36,388 nucleotides of DNA from Gemmatimonadales bacterium (lineage in GTDB: Bacteria > Gemmatimonadota > Gemmatimonadetes > Gemmatimonadales > GWC2-71-9). The stretch lies in assembly GCA_025935995.1 (NCBI GenBank), contig JAICUF010000016.1:1-36388 (forward strand), in the 5' to 3' direction. Made by a program: the position numbers and the translations under genes. Below, piece by piece: positions 16,911 to 25,226 of the stretch. Numbering within the stretch: position 1 is the stretch's first letter; every line of letters starts with the position of its first letter. The notes under the pieces are model-generated. The model did no database searches. It was given only the letters and a program-made list of their open reading frames with translations, and had not been told where the DNA came from.

Positions 16911-17929
16911 TGCGCGTCACCGTCCTCACCGGCGGCACCTCTTCGGAGCGCGACGTCGCCATCGCCTCGGCGGCGCAGGTCGTGGCCGCCCTCCGCTCGC
17001 GCGGCCACGAGGTGGCCGTCGTCGACACCGCCGGCGGGTACATCCCGGCGGCGGCCGAAGCCGCGACGCTCAGGGGATCGGTCGCGACGGAGCCGCCTTC
17101 CATAGACCACCTGCAGGCCCTGGAGAAAGGGATCCTCCTGTCCGTGCTGAGCGGGCTGCCCGTGGTACGTGACGCCGATGTCCTCTTCCTGGCCTTGCAT
17201 GGCGGCCGGGGTGAGGATGGCACGCTACAGACCCTGCTCGAGATGGTGGGCGTCCCCTACACCGGGAGCGGCCGCCTGGGGAGCGCCATGGCCATGGACA
17301 AGGACATCTCGAAGCGGCTCTTCCGCGCGGCGGGGGTCGGAACGGCCGACTGGGCCATGGCCCCGATGGACGCCGCGGAAGCGGGCCGGCGCTTCGGCTG
17401 GCCGGTGGTCGTGAAGCCGTCCAAGCAGGGGTCCACAGTGGGGTTGAGCGTCGTCAAGAAGCCCGGCGACTGGGCCGCCGCGGTGGCCCTCGCCGCCCGC
17501 TACGACGACGAGGTCATGCTCGAGGCCTTCGTTCCCGGCCGGGAGCTGACCGTGGGAATCCTGGACGGCGAGGGCCTGGCCGTGGGGGAGATCATCCCGA
17601 GGCATGAAATTTTCGACTACGAGTGCAAGTACACCCCGGGAATGTCGCAGGAGATCTTCCCCGCCGACCTGACCCCGGCCCTCGCGACCGAGTGCCGGCG
17701 CCTCGGCGTCCTCGCGCACGAGGCACTCAAGCTCGGAGGTTACTCGCGGGTCGATTTTCGCTTGACACCGGAAGGCCAGTTCTTCTGTTTAGAAGTGAAC
17801 ACGCTGCCGGGCATGACCGCGACGAGCCTGATGCCGCAGTCGGCCGCGGCGGCGGGCATCCCATTCCCCGAGCTGTGCGAGCGGATCTGTCTGACCGCGC
17901 TCGCCGGCAGGCAAGGTGCATCCGGGTGA
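16910..17929 (+). CDS. ddl: D-alanine--D-alanine ligase
   Basis: The 339-residue cytosolic ATP-grasp enzyme joins two D-alanines for peptidoglycan synthesis. Visible hallmarks are the N-terminal VLTGGTSSERDVAIASA, the LALHGGRGEDGTLQ motif, YTGSGRLGSAMAMDKD, VVKPSKQGSTVGL for ATP binding and the C-terminal Mg-binding FFCLEVNTLPGMT. All expected landmarks are present and the length is normal. ATG 16910 shares its A with the cbs stop (TGATG). The stop overlaps the GTG start of the rhomboid gene. Identification is firm. Confidence 0.94.
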   Translation: MRVTVLTGGTSSERDVAIASAAQVVAALRSRGHEVAVVDTAGGYIPAAAEAATLRGSVATEPPSIDHLQALEKGILLSVLSGLPVVRDADVLFLALHGGRGEDGTLQTLLEMVGVPYTGSGRLGSAMAMDKDISKRLFRAAGVGTADWAMAPMDAAEAGRRFGWPVVVKPSKQGSTVGLSVVKKPGDWAAAVALAARYDDEVMLEAFVPGRELTVGILDGEGLAVGEIIPRHEIFDYECKYTPGMSQEIFPADLTPALATECRRLGVLAHEALKLGGYSRVDFRLTPEGQFFCLEVNTLPGMTATSLMPQSAAAAGIPFPELCERICLTALAGRQGASG

Positions 17930-18768
17930 GCCTGTTGCCGTACCCCCGCCTGACCCCCTGGGTCCTGCGCCTCCTCGTGATCAACGCGGTGGTGCTGCTG
18001 CTCATGGAGACGCTCTTCACGTCTCCCGAGCTCAGGCAGGCGCTCGCCTTCACGCCGGACCTGGCGCTCGCGCGGCCCTGGACCTTCGCCTCGTACATGT
18101 TCGTGCACGGCGGCTTCGGCCATCTGCTCTTCAATTCGATCGCCCTCTTCGTCTTCGGGGCGGCGGTGGAGAGCCGGATGGGGAGCCGCCAGTTCATTCT
18201 CTACTATCTGTATTGCGGCGTCGGCGCGGCCGTCTTCGCCCTCCTGCTCCACAACTTCATCGCCGTCGGCAGCTTCGTCGGAGCGTCGGGCGCCATTCTT
18301 GGCGTAATGGTCGCCTTTGCCGTCTTCTGGCCGGACGCCGAGCTGATCGTCTTCCCGATTCCGGCCCCGGTGCGGGCCCGGACCCTGGTGCTGGTGCTGA
18401 TCGGGATCGACCTGATCTTCTCGCTCTGGCCGCGTAACGACGGGCTGGCCCACATGGCCCATCTGGGCGGCGCGGTCGCCGCCTGGCTCTTCCTCCGGCT
18501 GCAGGACCTCTCGCGCCGCGCCCCGGTCGAGCCCGCCCGGCCGGCCGAGCGCGTCGTCATGGCGCAATCCGGCGCGGCCGAGGAGCCCGAGCGGCAGGTG
18601 ATCCCGACGCCCGTGCCTCGGCGGCCGCGCCCGGCTCCCGACTCGACCGGCGCCGAGCTCGACCGCGTGCTGGACAAGATCAGCGCCACCGGCATCGCCA
18701 GCCTCACACCGGCCGAACGGCATTTCCTCGACGAAGTCTCCCGCCGGAAGCAGCGCGGCGTGCACTGA
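17926..18768 (+). CDS. Rhomboid-family intramembrane serine protease
   Basis: The 280-residue inner-membrane protein has six predicted membrane segments. The serine sits in GASGAILG (S121) and the catalytic histidine in the last helix (HMAHLGG, H176/H179). The loop FVHGGFGHLLFNSIALFVFG is typical of S54 rhomboids. A cytosolic tail (about 200-280) is Pro/Arg-rich and ends in a conserved-looking helix (LDKISATGIASLTPAERHFLDEVSRR), seen in other bacterial rhomboids. It cleaves transmembrane substrates; the targets are unknown. GTG 17926 overlaps the ddl stop (GTGA), placing it at the end of the TonB-like/cbs/ddl operon. Confidence 0.9.
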   Translation: MSLLPYPRLTPWVLRLLVINAVVLLLMETLFTSPELRQALAFTPDLALARPWTFASYMFVHGGFGHLLFNSIALFVFGAAVESRMGSRQFILYYLYCGVGAAVFALLLHNFIAVGSFVGASGAILGVMVAFAVFWPDAELIVFPIPAPVRARTLVLVLIGIDLIFSLWPRNDGLAHMAHLGGAVAAWLFLRLQDLSRRAPVEPARPAERVVMAQSGAAEEPERQVIPTPVPRRPRPAPDSTGAELDRVLDKISATGIASLTPAERHFLDEVSRRKQRGVH

Positions 18769-18782
18769 TCCCTCCGCGCATC

Positions 18783-18812
18783 TTGCGCCGCGCGCGCCGC
18801 CTCTCTTACTAT
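18783..18812 (+). promoter_or_regulatory. Probable leaderless promoter
   Basis: TTGCGC (18783-18788), an 18 nt spacer and TACTAT (18807-18812) precede the GTG at 18818 by 5 nt. There is no Shine-Dalgarno motif. The intergenic gap from the rhomboid gene is only 49 bp. Confidence 0.42.
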
Positions 18813-18817
18813 GGCGC

Positions 18818-19762
18818 GTGCTGATCAACCTGCTGCCCGATTTCCTCACCGTGCTCGACGCCGCCGACCCGGCGGCCGCCTACCAGCGCTACCGCGACGC
18901 CCACCGCCCGATCCTCGACGCCTACTGGCACAACTACGTTCTCGACCCCGACAGCCCGCAGGGTCAGGATGTGGTTCGCTCGGCGCTGAGCGCCGATCGG
19001 AGCGACCTGGTCGCCCTGCTCGCCTCGACCGACCTCGTGCGGATCGCCGAAGAGGCGGTCGCGCGGGCACACGAGACGCTCCGCATCGACCAGCCGACCG
19101 ACTGCTATCTCATGGTGGGCATGGGCGGAGCCAACGCGGGGGAGCTCGTAGTGGGCGGCCGCGGCATCGCCTTCATCTGCGCCGAGCACTTCACGGGCCG
19201 GGTCAATCCCGAGACCTACGGCATGGGGCTCTCGCCCGACCTCATCCCGCTCTGGGTGGCGCACGAGCTGGCCCACGCCGTCCGCTACACCTCGCCGTCG
19301 AGCGCGAGCGAGCTTCGCCGGCTGGTGGCTGAAGCCGGCGGATACTACGACTACTGGCAGACGGGGAGCCGCGCCACGCTCCGCGAGCTGCTGCTCAACG
19401 AGGGCCTCGCCGTGCACGCCGCCCAGACGGTGGCGCCCGGCTTCGACCCCGCCGACTATTTCGGCTACCCGCGCCGCCAGTACCACCGTCTGCGCGAGAT
19501 CGAGTCGTTCGTGCGCCGAGTGAGCGAGCCCGACCTCGATCAGAGCGGCCTCGGACTGCGACTCCGGTATCTGTCGGGCGGGATGAGTCCGTCGTCGCGG
19601 CTCATCGGCGGGCGGGTCATTCCCGAGCGCTCCGGCTACTACCTGGGCTACCGCATGGCCGAGGCGCTCGTGGCCGAGCGGGGGATCGCGGCGTCGCTGA
19701 GGGCGGGGGTGGAAGAGTTCCAGATCGCCGAAGAGGCCGCGCGCGGGATTCAGACCGCGTGA
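18818..19762 (+). CDS. Predicted zinc metalloprotease, DUF2268-like
   Basis: The 314-residue protein lacks a signal peptide or membrane span, so it is probably cytosolic. It has a gluzincin-like site: HELAH (H149, E150, H153) and, 41 residues after that glutamate, LLNEGLAVH with a candidate third ligand E195. The surrounding arrangement (YLMVGMGGANAGELVVGGRGI before, and GYYLGYRMAEAL after) resembles the DUF2268 group of putative Zn-dependent proteases. The substrate and role are unknown. GTG 18818 is chosen from the TACTAT box 5 nt upstream. Its stop overlaps the CDGSH gene (GTGA), so the two proteins are co-translated. Confidence 0.65.
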   Translation: MLINLLPDFLTVLDAADPAAAYQRYRDAHRPILDAYWHNYVLDPDSPQGQDVVRSALSADRSDLVALLASTDLVRIAEEAVARAHETLRIDQPTDCYLMVGMGGANAGELVVGGRGIAFICAEHFTGRVNPETYGMGLSPDLIPLWVAHELAHAVRYTSPSSASELRRLVAEAGGYYDYWQTGSRATLRELLLNEGLAVHAAQTVAPGFDPADYFGYPRRQYHRLREIESFVRRVSEPDLDQSGLGLRLRYLSGGMSPSSRLIGGRVIPERSGYYLGYRMAEALVAERGIAASLRAGVEEFQIAEEAARGIQTA

Positions 19763-19950
19763 GCGATCCCGTCACGACCGTTACCTGGAAGGCGTCGGGT
19801 CCCTACGTCATCGAGGGGCCCGTCATCGTTCGCAACAACGAGGGCGAGGAGCTGACTCCCCCGCCCGCGAAGATTCCGGGTCAGGTGAAGCTCTGCGGCT
19901 GCGGTCTCTCGCGGAACCGCCCCTTCTGCGACGGCAGCCACAAGCGCTGA
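19759..19950 (+). CDS. CDGSH iron-sulfur domain protein
   Basis: The 63-residue protein carries the complete [2Fe-2S] motif: C46-x-C48 and C57-DGS-H61, i.e. three Cys and one His. The order GPYVIEGPVIVRNNEGEE followed by LCGCG and FCDGSHKR is that of short bacterial CDGSH (mitoNEET-like) proteins. They are thought to transfer electrons or clusters in the cytosol, but the bacterial function is mostly unknown. GTG 19759 overlaps the protease stop. The coupling to a protease gene is curious but unexplained. The gene is convergent with the transporter gene, 6 bp apart. Confidence 0.9.
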   Translation: MSDPVTTVTWKASGPYVIEGPVIVRNNEGEELTPPPAKIPGQVKLCGCGLSRNRPFCDGSHKR

Positions 19951-19956
19951 CGTCCG

Positions 19957-20820
19957 CTACTCCTGGACTTCGGTCTGGGTCTGTCCCTTCTCCTTCCGCT
20001 CCGTCACCACCTGCCCGTAGTTGAGGATCGCGACCAGGAGCACCCCGCCGATCGCGTTGCCGATCACCGCCGCCAGAATGAACGAGCTCATCGCACCCCA
20101 GCCCGCGGACCCCGCCCACGCGCGGTAGAACGCTTCCGACGACCCCACGATCGAGTGCTTGAATTCGAAGGCCGAGATCGGCGCGGTCACGAGCCAGATG
20201 AGGACGAGCTGCGCACCGGTCTGGTGCGTCGAGGCGAGCAGCCAGGTGAGCAGCGCGATGAGCCAGCCGGCGAAGATCGCGTGGTACAGCGTGAGCATGA
20301 ACGGGGGCGCCGTCGCCTTCTCCGCCATCGACAGCATCAGCGGCTTGAGCACCTCGGGGATCGCCGGGGTGCTCGCCATGAGCCACGAGAACAGGAGCGT
20401 GCCTGCCAGGTTGCCGGCCAGGAGGAGGCCCCAGACGCGGAGCATCTTCCGGAGGGTGAGCAGGTCGCGGCGGTGGAGGAAGGGGAGAACGGGTGTGAGG
20501 GTGTTCTCCGTGAACAGCTCGCTCCGCGCCATGATGACGAACATGAACCCGAGGGGATAGACGGCGGCCGCGGCGGCGGCCTGGTACGGCGGGCTCACGA
20601 GGCTCGACGCGTACGCGCCACCCAGGAAGCTGAAGCCGATCGCCAGGCCCGAGGCGAACGACGAGATGAGCAGCGAGGCGGTGGCGCGCTCGAGCTCCTC
20701 GTCGGCCTCGCTCATCACGTTGTCGTGGATTTCGCCGGCCGACAGGCGCGTCCCCGTCTCCGGCTTCTCGACGGATCCCCCTGAGCTCGAAGGCTGCTTG
20801 TCCGCCGCCGCAGGATGCAT
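19957..20820 (-). CDS. Formate/nitrite transporter (FNT) family membrane protein
   Basis: The 287-residue protein has a hydrophilic N-terminus (~60 residues, including LSAGEIHDNVMSEADEELER) followed by about six membrane helices. The FNT pattern is visible in LLISSFASGLAIGFSFLGG, the ARSELFTENTLTPVLP loop and the repeat-half AFEFKHSIVGSSEAFYRAW. The long N-terminus and ELFTENT resemble the YfdC-like branch rather than FocA, so the substrate is not settled. The ATG at 20820 is preferred over an upstream in-frame start at 20838 because TAGGAT lies 5 nt before it. The gene is divergent from the quinoprotein operon. Confidence 0.82.
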   Translation of the reverse strand: MHPAAADKQPSSSGGSVEKPETGTRLSAGEIHDNVMSEADEELERATASLLISSFASGLAIGFSFLGGAYASSLVSPPYQAAAAAAVYPLGFMFVIMARSELFTENTLTPVLPFLHRRDLLTLRKMLRVWGLLLAGNLAGTLLFSWLMASTPAIPEVLKPLMLSMAEKATAPPFMLTLYHAIFAGWLIALLTWLLASTHQTGAQLVLIWLVTAPISAFEFKHSIVGSSEAFYRAWAGSAGWGAMSSFILAAVIGNAIGGVLLVAILNYGQVVTERKEKGQTQTEVQE

Positions 20821-21015
20821 GGCCGATCCTACGCGCACCGCGGCCCTCCCGATGTGCGGGGGCTCACACGGCCGTCATCCGGCCGCGCCGAGGAATCCCT
20901 CGATGGGCTCACCAATGTATCGCGCATCACGGCGGCACCCCTGCGGTGACCGTAACATCCTCGCGTCCAATCCAGCCAGGTGCGTTCGTGGCGCACCGGA
21001 CCGATGGAGGCGTTC
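20821..21015. other. 195 bp divergent control region
   Basis: This gap separates the FNT-family gene from the quinoprotein operon. It holds a minus-strand -10 TAGGAT (20826-20831) 5 nt from the FNT start. It also has a plus-strand -10-like TAACAT (20953-20958) without a clear -35. CGGCCG (20869-20874) and CGGCCG (20880-20885) could form a small hairpin. No recognisable operator is seen. Confidence 0.4.
20826..20831 (-). promoter_or_regulatory. -10 box of a probable leaderless FNT-gene promoter
   Basis: On the minus strand TAGGAT is followed by 5 nt and then the ATG at 20820. The spacing matches the other leaderless-type starts in the window. No good -35 is visible. Confidence 0.4.
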
Positions 21016-22905
21016 GTGTCGCAGAGCGTGCGTTTCTGGTGGTCGGGTCGAGCCGGCGTCGCCGCGCTCCTGCTTGTTGCGGGCATCTCGGGCTGCTCCG
21101 GAGGCGGCGGGGCACGCGCGGAGCAGCGGCGGCCCGTCGGCGACACGGCCGTGACAGCGGCCCCGCCGGCTCCATCCGGGCCCCGGGCCACCATTCCCGC
21201 TGAGGCGTCCGCTCCGGAGGACGGACAGTGGACGCGCCCCGCCCGGGATTACGCATCCACGCGGTACAGCGCCCTCGACCAGATCAATGCCGGCAACGTC
21301 GCCGAGCTGCGCGTGGCGGCGACCTTCTCCACCGGCGTGCTCCGCGGGCAGGAGGCGGCGCCGATCGTCGTGAACAACACGATGTACGTGATCACGCCGT
21401 TCCCGAACTTCGTCTACGCCCTCGATCTCACGCAGCCCGGCCTGCCCGTCAAGTGGACCTACAAGCCGAAGCCGATGGCCGCGGCGCAGGGGGTGGCGTG
21501 CTGTGACGTGGTGAACCGCGGCGTGGTCTACGCCGACGGCAAGATCATCCTCAACACCCTCGACAACCACACAATCGCCGTCGACGCCGTCACCGGCCAC
21601 GAGTTGTGGCGCACGCGGGTCGGCGACATCAACCTGGGCGAGTCGCTCACGATGGCGCCGCTCGTGGTGAAGGACAAGGTGCTCGTGGGGAACAGCGGCG
21701 GAGAGTTCGGCGTGCGCGGCTGGCTCACGGCGCTCGACCTCAACACCGGCAAGCTCGCCTGGCGCGCCTGGGGCACCGGGCCCGACAAGGATGTGCTCAT
21801 CGGTCCGCGCTTCCACCCCTTCTACGCCAAGGACCGCGGCACCGACCTCGGCGTCTCCAGCTGGCCGGGCGACATGTGGAAGATCGGCGGCGCCGGGGCC
21901 TGGGGCTGGATCTCATACGATCCCGCGCTCAACCTCGTCTACTACGGCACCTCGAATCCGGGCCCGTGGAACCCGGCGCAGCGGCCGGGCGACAACAAGT
22001 GGAGCATCACGCTCTTCGCCCGCGACCCCGAGACCGGCGAGGCGGTGTGGGCCTACCAGATCACGCCGCACGACCTGCACGATTACGACGGGATCAACGA
22101 GAGCATCCTGCTCGACGTGCCGTGGCATGGGCAGACCCGCCACGTGCTCCTGCGCCCCGAGCGGAACGGCTACCTCTACATGATCGACCGCGGCACCGGC
22201 GAGGTGCTGTACGCCAATCCGTTCGGCTACATCAACTCGACCACGGGCGTCGACCTCCGCACCGGCCGCCTGCAGTACGCCGCCGACAAGGAGCCGGAGC
22301 TCGGCAAGGTCGTCCGCGACATCTGTCCCGCCGCACCCGGCGTGAAGGACTGGCAGCCCTCGTCGTTCTCGCCGCGGACGGGCTACCTCTACATCCCGCA
22401 CCAGAATCTCTGCATGGATGTCGAGAGCGTGGAGGCGAGCTACGTCGCCGGCACACCGTTCGTCGGCATGAACGTCAAGATGAAGGCCGGACCGGGCGGC
22501 CATCGCGGAGAGCTCACGGCGTGGGATCCGGTCGCCGGGAAGCCCGCATGGGTGATCAAGGAGGATCTCCCCGTCTGGAGCGGAACGGTCGCGACCGGGG
22601 GCGACCTCGTCTTCTACGGGACGATGGACGGCTGGTTCAAGGCGATCGACGCGCGCAGCGGCCGGGAGCTGTGGAGGTTCAAGACCGGCTCAGGCATCAT
22701 CGGCCAGCCGGTCACCTATCGCGGCCCCGACGGGAAGCAGTACGTCGCCGTGCTGTCCGGTGTGGGGGGCTGGTCCGGCGGCATAGTGGCGGGCGACCTC
22801 GATGCCCGCGACTCCTCCGCCGCGCTGGGCTTCGTGAACGCAATGAAGGATCTCCGGGCCCGCAGCACCAAGGGCGGGACGCTCTATGTCTTCGCGCTTC
22901 CCTAG
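21016..22905 (+). CDS. PQQ-dependent, probably lanthanide-dependent, alcohol dehydrogenase (XoxF-like)
   Basis: This is a 629-residue periplasmic lipoprotein-type quinoprotein. After a signal with lipobox-like ISGC comes an eight-bladed propeller with tryptophan-docking-type repeats. The adjacent cysteine pair is C162-C163 (VACCDV). The catalytic Asp is D356, followed by Y357-D358: this second Asp is the residue that marks lanthanide-using XoxF/ExaF enzymes, where calcium enzymes have a small residue. GTG 21016 is preferred because GGAGG lies 5 nt upstream; GTG 20980 and ATG 21004 are alternatives. It would oxidise a primary alcohol in the periplasm and pass electrons to cytochrome c. The substrate is not decidable from sequence. 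No PQQ biosynthesis genes are here. Confidence 0.9.
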   Translation: MSQSVRFWWSGRAGVAALLLVAGISGCSGGGGARAEQRRPVGDTAVTAAPPAPSGPRATIPAEASAPEDGQWTRPARDYASTRYSALDQINAGNVAELRVAATFSTGVLRGQEAAPIVVNNTMYVITPFPNFVYALDLTQPGLPVKWTYKPKPMAAAQGVACCDVVNRGVVYADGKIILNTLDNHTIAVDAVTGHELWRTRVGDINLGESLTMAPLVVKDKVLVGNSGGEFGVRGWLTALDLNTGKLAWRAWGTGPDKDVLIGPRFHPFYAKDRGTDLGVSSWPGDMWKIGGAGAWGWISYDPALNLVYYGTSNPGPWNPAQRPGDNKWSITLFARDPETGEAVWAYQITPHDLHDYDGINESILLDVPWHGQTRHVLLRPERNGYLYMIDRGTGEVLYANPFGYINSTTGVDLRTGRLQYAADKEPELGKVVRDICPAAPGVKDWQPSSFSPRTGYLYIPHQNLCMDVESVEASYVAGTPFVGMNVKMKAGPGGHRGELTAWDPVAGKPAWVIKEDLPVWSGTVATGGDLVFYGTMDGWFKAIDARSGRELWRFKTGSGIIGQPVTYRGPDGKQYVAVLSGVGGWSGGIVAGDLDARDSSAALGFVNAMKDLRARSTKGGTLYVFALP

Positions 22906-23716
22906 GCTCGCCGCCGCGGCGGCCATGCTGGTCCTCGCCGCCGCGGCACCGGCACCGGCACCGGCGCCGCGGGAGCTGCGCGTCTGCGCCGATCCCAACA
23001 ATCTCCCATTCACCAACCGGGCCGGCCAGGGATTCGAGAACCGGATCGCCGAGCTGGTCGCCCGGGACCTGCATGCGCATCTGAGCTACACCTGGTGGGC
23101 CCAGCGCCGGGGCTTCTTCCGCAACACCCTCAATGCCTCCGTCTGCGACGTCGTGATGGGCGTGCCGAGCGACTTCGAGATGGCGCGAGCGACGGTGCCG
23201 TATTACCGCTCGAGCTACGTCTTCGTCACGCGCCGGGATCGCCGACTCAGGATCGCCTCGCTCGATGACAGCATCCTCCGCCGGCTCCGCATCGGCGTCC
23301 AGCTGATCGGCAACGATTACATGAACACGCCGCCGGCCCACGCGCTCTCGCGGCGCGGAATGGTCACGAACGTGGTGGGCTACACCGTCTACGGCGATTA
23401 CACGGAGCCCAATCCGCCGGCCCGCATCATGGATGCGGTGGCGCACGGCGATATCGACGTGGCGATCGTGTGGGGACCGCTGGGCGGCTACTTCGCGAGC
23501 CGCGAGCGGGTGCCGCTCGTGGTCACGCCGGTGTCACCGGAAATGGAGCCCCCGGGGATCCCGCTCGCCTACAGCATCTCCATGGGCGTGCGGAAGAAGG
23601 ACGACGCGCTCCGCCGCGATCTCGACCGCGTGATCGCCTCCCACCAGGGCGAGATCGACCGCATCCTCGACGCCTACGGCGTGCCCCGCCGACCCCTGCC
23701 GCGAGGGAACCCATGA
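22886..23716 (+). CDS. Quinoprotein-associated periplasmic binding protein (XoxJ/MoxJ-like)
   Basis: The 276-residue exported protein has a signal peptide (AAAAAMLVLAAAAPAPAP). It then opens with the family hallmark LRVCADPNNLPFTNRAG and GFENRIAEL, with SYTWWAQRRGFFRNTLN and CDVVMGVPSDFE following. This is the solute-binding-fold protein encoded beside xoxF and mxaF and thought to help mature or load the dehydrogenase. The ATG at 22886 overlaps the end of the quinoprotein gene by 20 nt, a strong sign of co-translation. A short GCACCG repeat near 22947-22965 encodes the PAPAPA stretch. Its stop overlaps the next gene's ATG (ATGA). Confidence 0.88.
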   Translation: MSSRFPRLAAAAAMLVLAAAAPAPAPAPRELRVCADPNNLPFTNRAGQGFENRIAELVARDLHAHLSYTWWAQRRGFFRNTLNASVCDVVMGVPSDFEMARATVPYYRSSYVFVTRRDRRLRIASLDDSILRRLRIGVQLIGNDYMNTPPAHALSRRGMVTNVVGYTVYGDYTEPNPPARIMDAVAHGDIDVAIVWGPLGGYFASRERVPLVVTPVSPEMEPPGIPLAYSISMGVRKKDDALRRDLDRVIASHQGEIDRILDAYGVPRRPLPRGNP

Positions 23717-24270
23717 CCGCACGCACGCTCCGTGGGGTGCTCGCGCTCGCGGCGGCCGCAGCCGCGCTCGCCTGCCAGCGGGAGACGCGCCGGTTTCGCG
23801 AGTCGCCGCCCGCCGCCACGTCCGAGACCGCCGTCGCCATGAGCGAGCTGGTCCCGGGCCCCAAGACCCGCGACCTGCCGATCAGGAATCCCTACGAGCG
23901 GAACGCCTACGCCGTCTCCGAGGGCGAGCGCCTCTTCAACGCGTACAACTGCAGCGGCTGCCACTCGCACGGCGGCGGCGGGATCGGCCCGGCGCTGATG
24001 GATGATCAGTGGATCTACGGCAGCGATCCCGAGAACATCTTCTCGACGATCGTCGAGGGCCGCCCCAACGGAATGCCGACCTTCCGCGGCAAGATCCCCA
24101 ACTACCAAGTCTGGCAGATCGTGGCCTACGTCCGCTCGCTGAGCGGCCTGCTTCCCAAGGACATCGCTCCGGCGCGCGATGACCACATGGTCGCGGGGCC
24201 CGAGCCGCAGCGCACCGAGGCGCTCCGGCCGAAGCACGCCTTCACGCCGTCGGCCGCGGACCACCCCTGA
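23713..24270 (+). CDS. Lipoprotein c-type cytochrome, putative quinoprotein electron acceptor
   Basis: The 185-residue protein has a lipoprotein signal (LALAAAAAALAC, Cys21). It contains one heme-binding motif C80-SG-C83-H84 in LFNAYNCSGCHSHGGGG, and GMPTFRG supplies a likely distal Met. Position in the operon matches XoxG, the cytochrome c that accepts electrons from XoxF. The GIGPALMDDQWIYG stretch, however, looks more like cytochromes of oxidase systems, so it could serve as a direct bridge to the adjacent oxidase (inference). ATG 23713 overlaps the preceding stop; the stop overlaps coxB (TGATG). Confidence 0.85.
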   Translation: MTARTLRGVLALAAAAAALACQRETRRFRESPPAATSETAVAMSELVPGPKTRDLPIRNPYERNAYAVSEGERLFNAYNCSGCHSHGGGGIGPALMDDQWIYGSDPENIFSTIVEGRPNGMPTFRGKIPNYQVWQIVAYVRSLSGLLPKDIAPARDDHMVAGPEPQRTEALRPKHAFTPSAADHP

Positions 24271-25226
24271 TGCGTGACTGGCTCCAGTCCGCGCTCAGGC
24301 CCGCGGGCCCCGAGGCCGCGAGCGTGCACGCGCTCTGGGAGTTCATGCTGTGGACGTCGGTCGTCGTCTTCGTGCTGGTGCTCGGCGCGCTCGCCTGGGG
24401 CACCTTCCACCGCCGCCCGGCGGGCGTCGCGCCGACCGCCGAGGGCGCCCCGGGGGAGCGCCGGATGACGCGCGTGGTCTCGACGGCGGTCGGCGCGACG
24501 GCGCTGGTTCTCTTCGTCTTCCTCGTCTTCGACTTCTCCACCGGCCGCGCCCTCACCGCGCGGCGGGACGCCGCCGTCCGCATCGAAGTGACGGGACATC
24601 AGTGGTGGTGGGAGGTCAACTACTACGATTCGATCCCGAACCGGCGCGTCAGCACGGCGAACGAGATCCACATCCCCGTCGGCCGCCCGGTGCTCATTCG
24701 CCTCAATTCCCAGGACGTGATCCACAGCTTCTGGGCTCCGGACCTCAACGGGAAGCGCGATCTCATCCCGGGCAAGGAAAGCAGCCTCTGGATCCAGGCC
24801 GATTCGCCCGGCGTCTACCACGGCCAGTGCGCCGAGTTCTGCGGCTACCAGCACGCGAAGATGGCGTTCCTCGTGGTGGCGGACCGGCCGGCCGAGTTCG
24901 CCCGCTGGTACGCCGGTCAGGCGGATACGGCGAAGACGCCGACCGACTCCGTGACATCGCGCGGCCAGGAGGTCTTTCTCAGCTCGACCTGCGTGATGTG
25001 TCACGCGATCCACGGCACGCCGGCGGGGGCCACGATCGGGCCCGATCTCACGCACCTCGCGAGTCGCCGCTACATCGCGGCGGGGAGCCTCCCCAACACG
25101 CGTGGCAACCTCGCGGGGTGGATCCTGGACGCCCAGGGCATCAAGCCCGGGGCACACATGCCGCCCAACAGCCTGACCCCGGCCGACCTCCAGGCCCTCC
25201 TCGCCTACCTGGGAACACTCAAGTGA
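24270..25226 (+). CDS. coxB: Cytochrome c oxidase subunit II fused to cytochrome c (caa3 type)
   Basis: The 318-residue membrane protein has two N-terminal helices and a periplasmic CuA domain: H152 (VIHSF), C187-AEF-C191, H195 and M198 (CGYQHAKM), with the aromatic electron-entry motif QWWWEVNY before it. A C-terminal cytochrome c domain with C241-VM-C244-H245 and GAHMPP follows. The fusion is typical of caa3 oxidases that receive electrons from soluble or lipid-anchored cytochrome c. All CuA ligands are present. It starts at ATG 24270 in a TGATG overlap, and its stop overlaps the GTG of coxA. Confidence 0.95.
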   Translation: MRDWLQSALRPAGPEAASVHALWEFMLWTSVVVFVLVLGALAWGTFHRRPAGVAPTAEGAPGERRMTRVVSTAVGATALVLFVFLVFDFSTGRALTARRDAAVRIEVTGHQWWWEVNYYDSIPNRRVSTANEIHIPVGRPVLIRLNSQDVIHSFWAPDLNGKRDLIPGKESSLWIQADSPGVYHGQCAEFCGYQHAKMAFLVVADRPAEFARWYAGQADTAKTPTDSVTSRGQEVFLSSTCVMCHAIHGTPAGATIGPDLTHLASRRYIAAGSLPNTRGNLAGWILDAQGIKPGAHMPPNSLTPADLQALLAYLGTLK

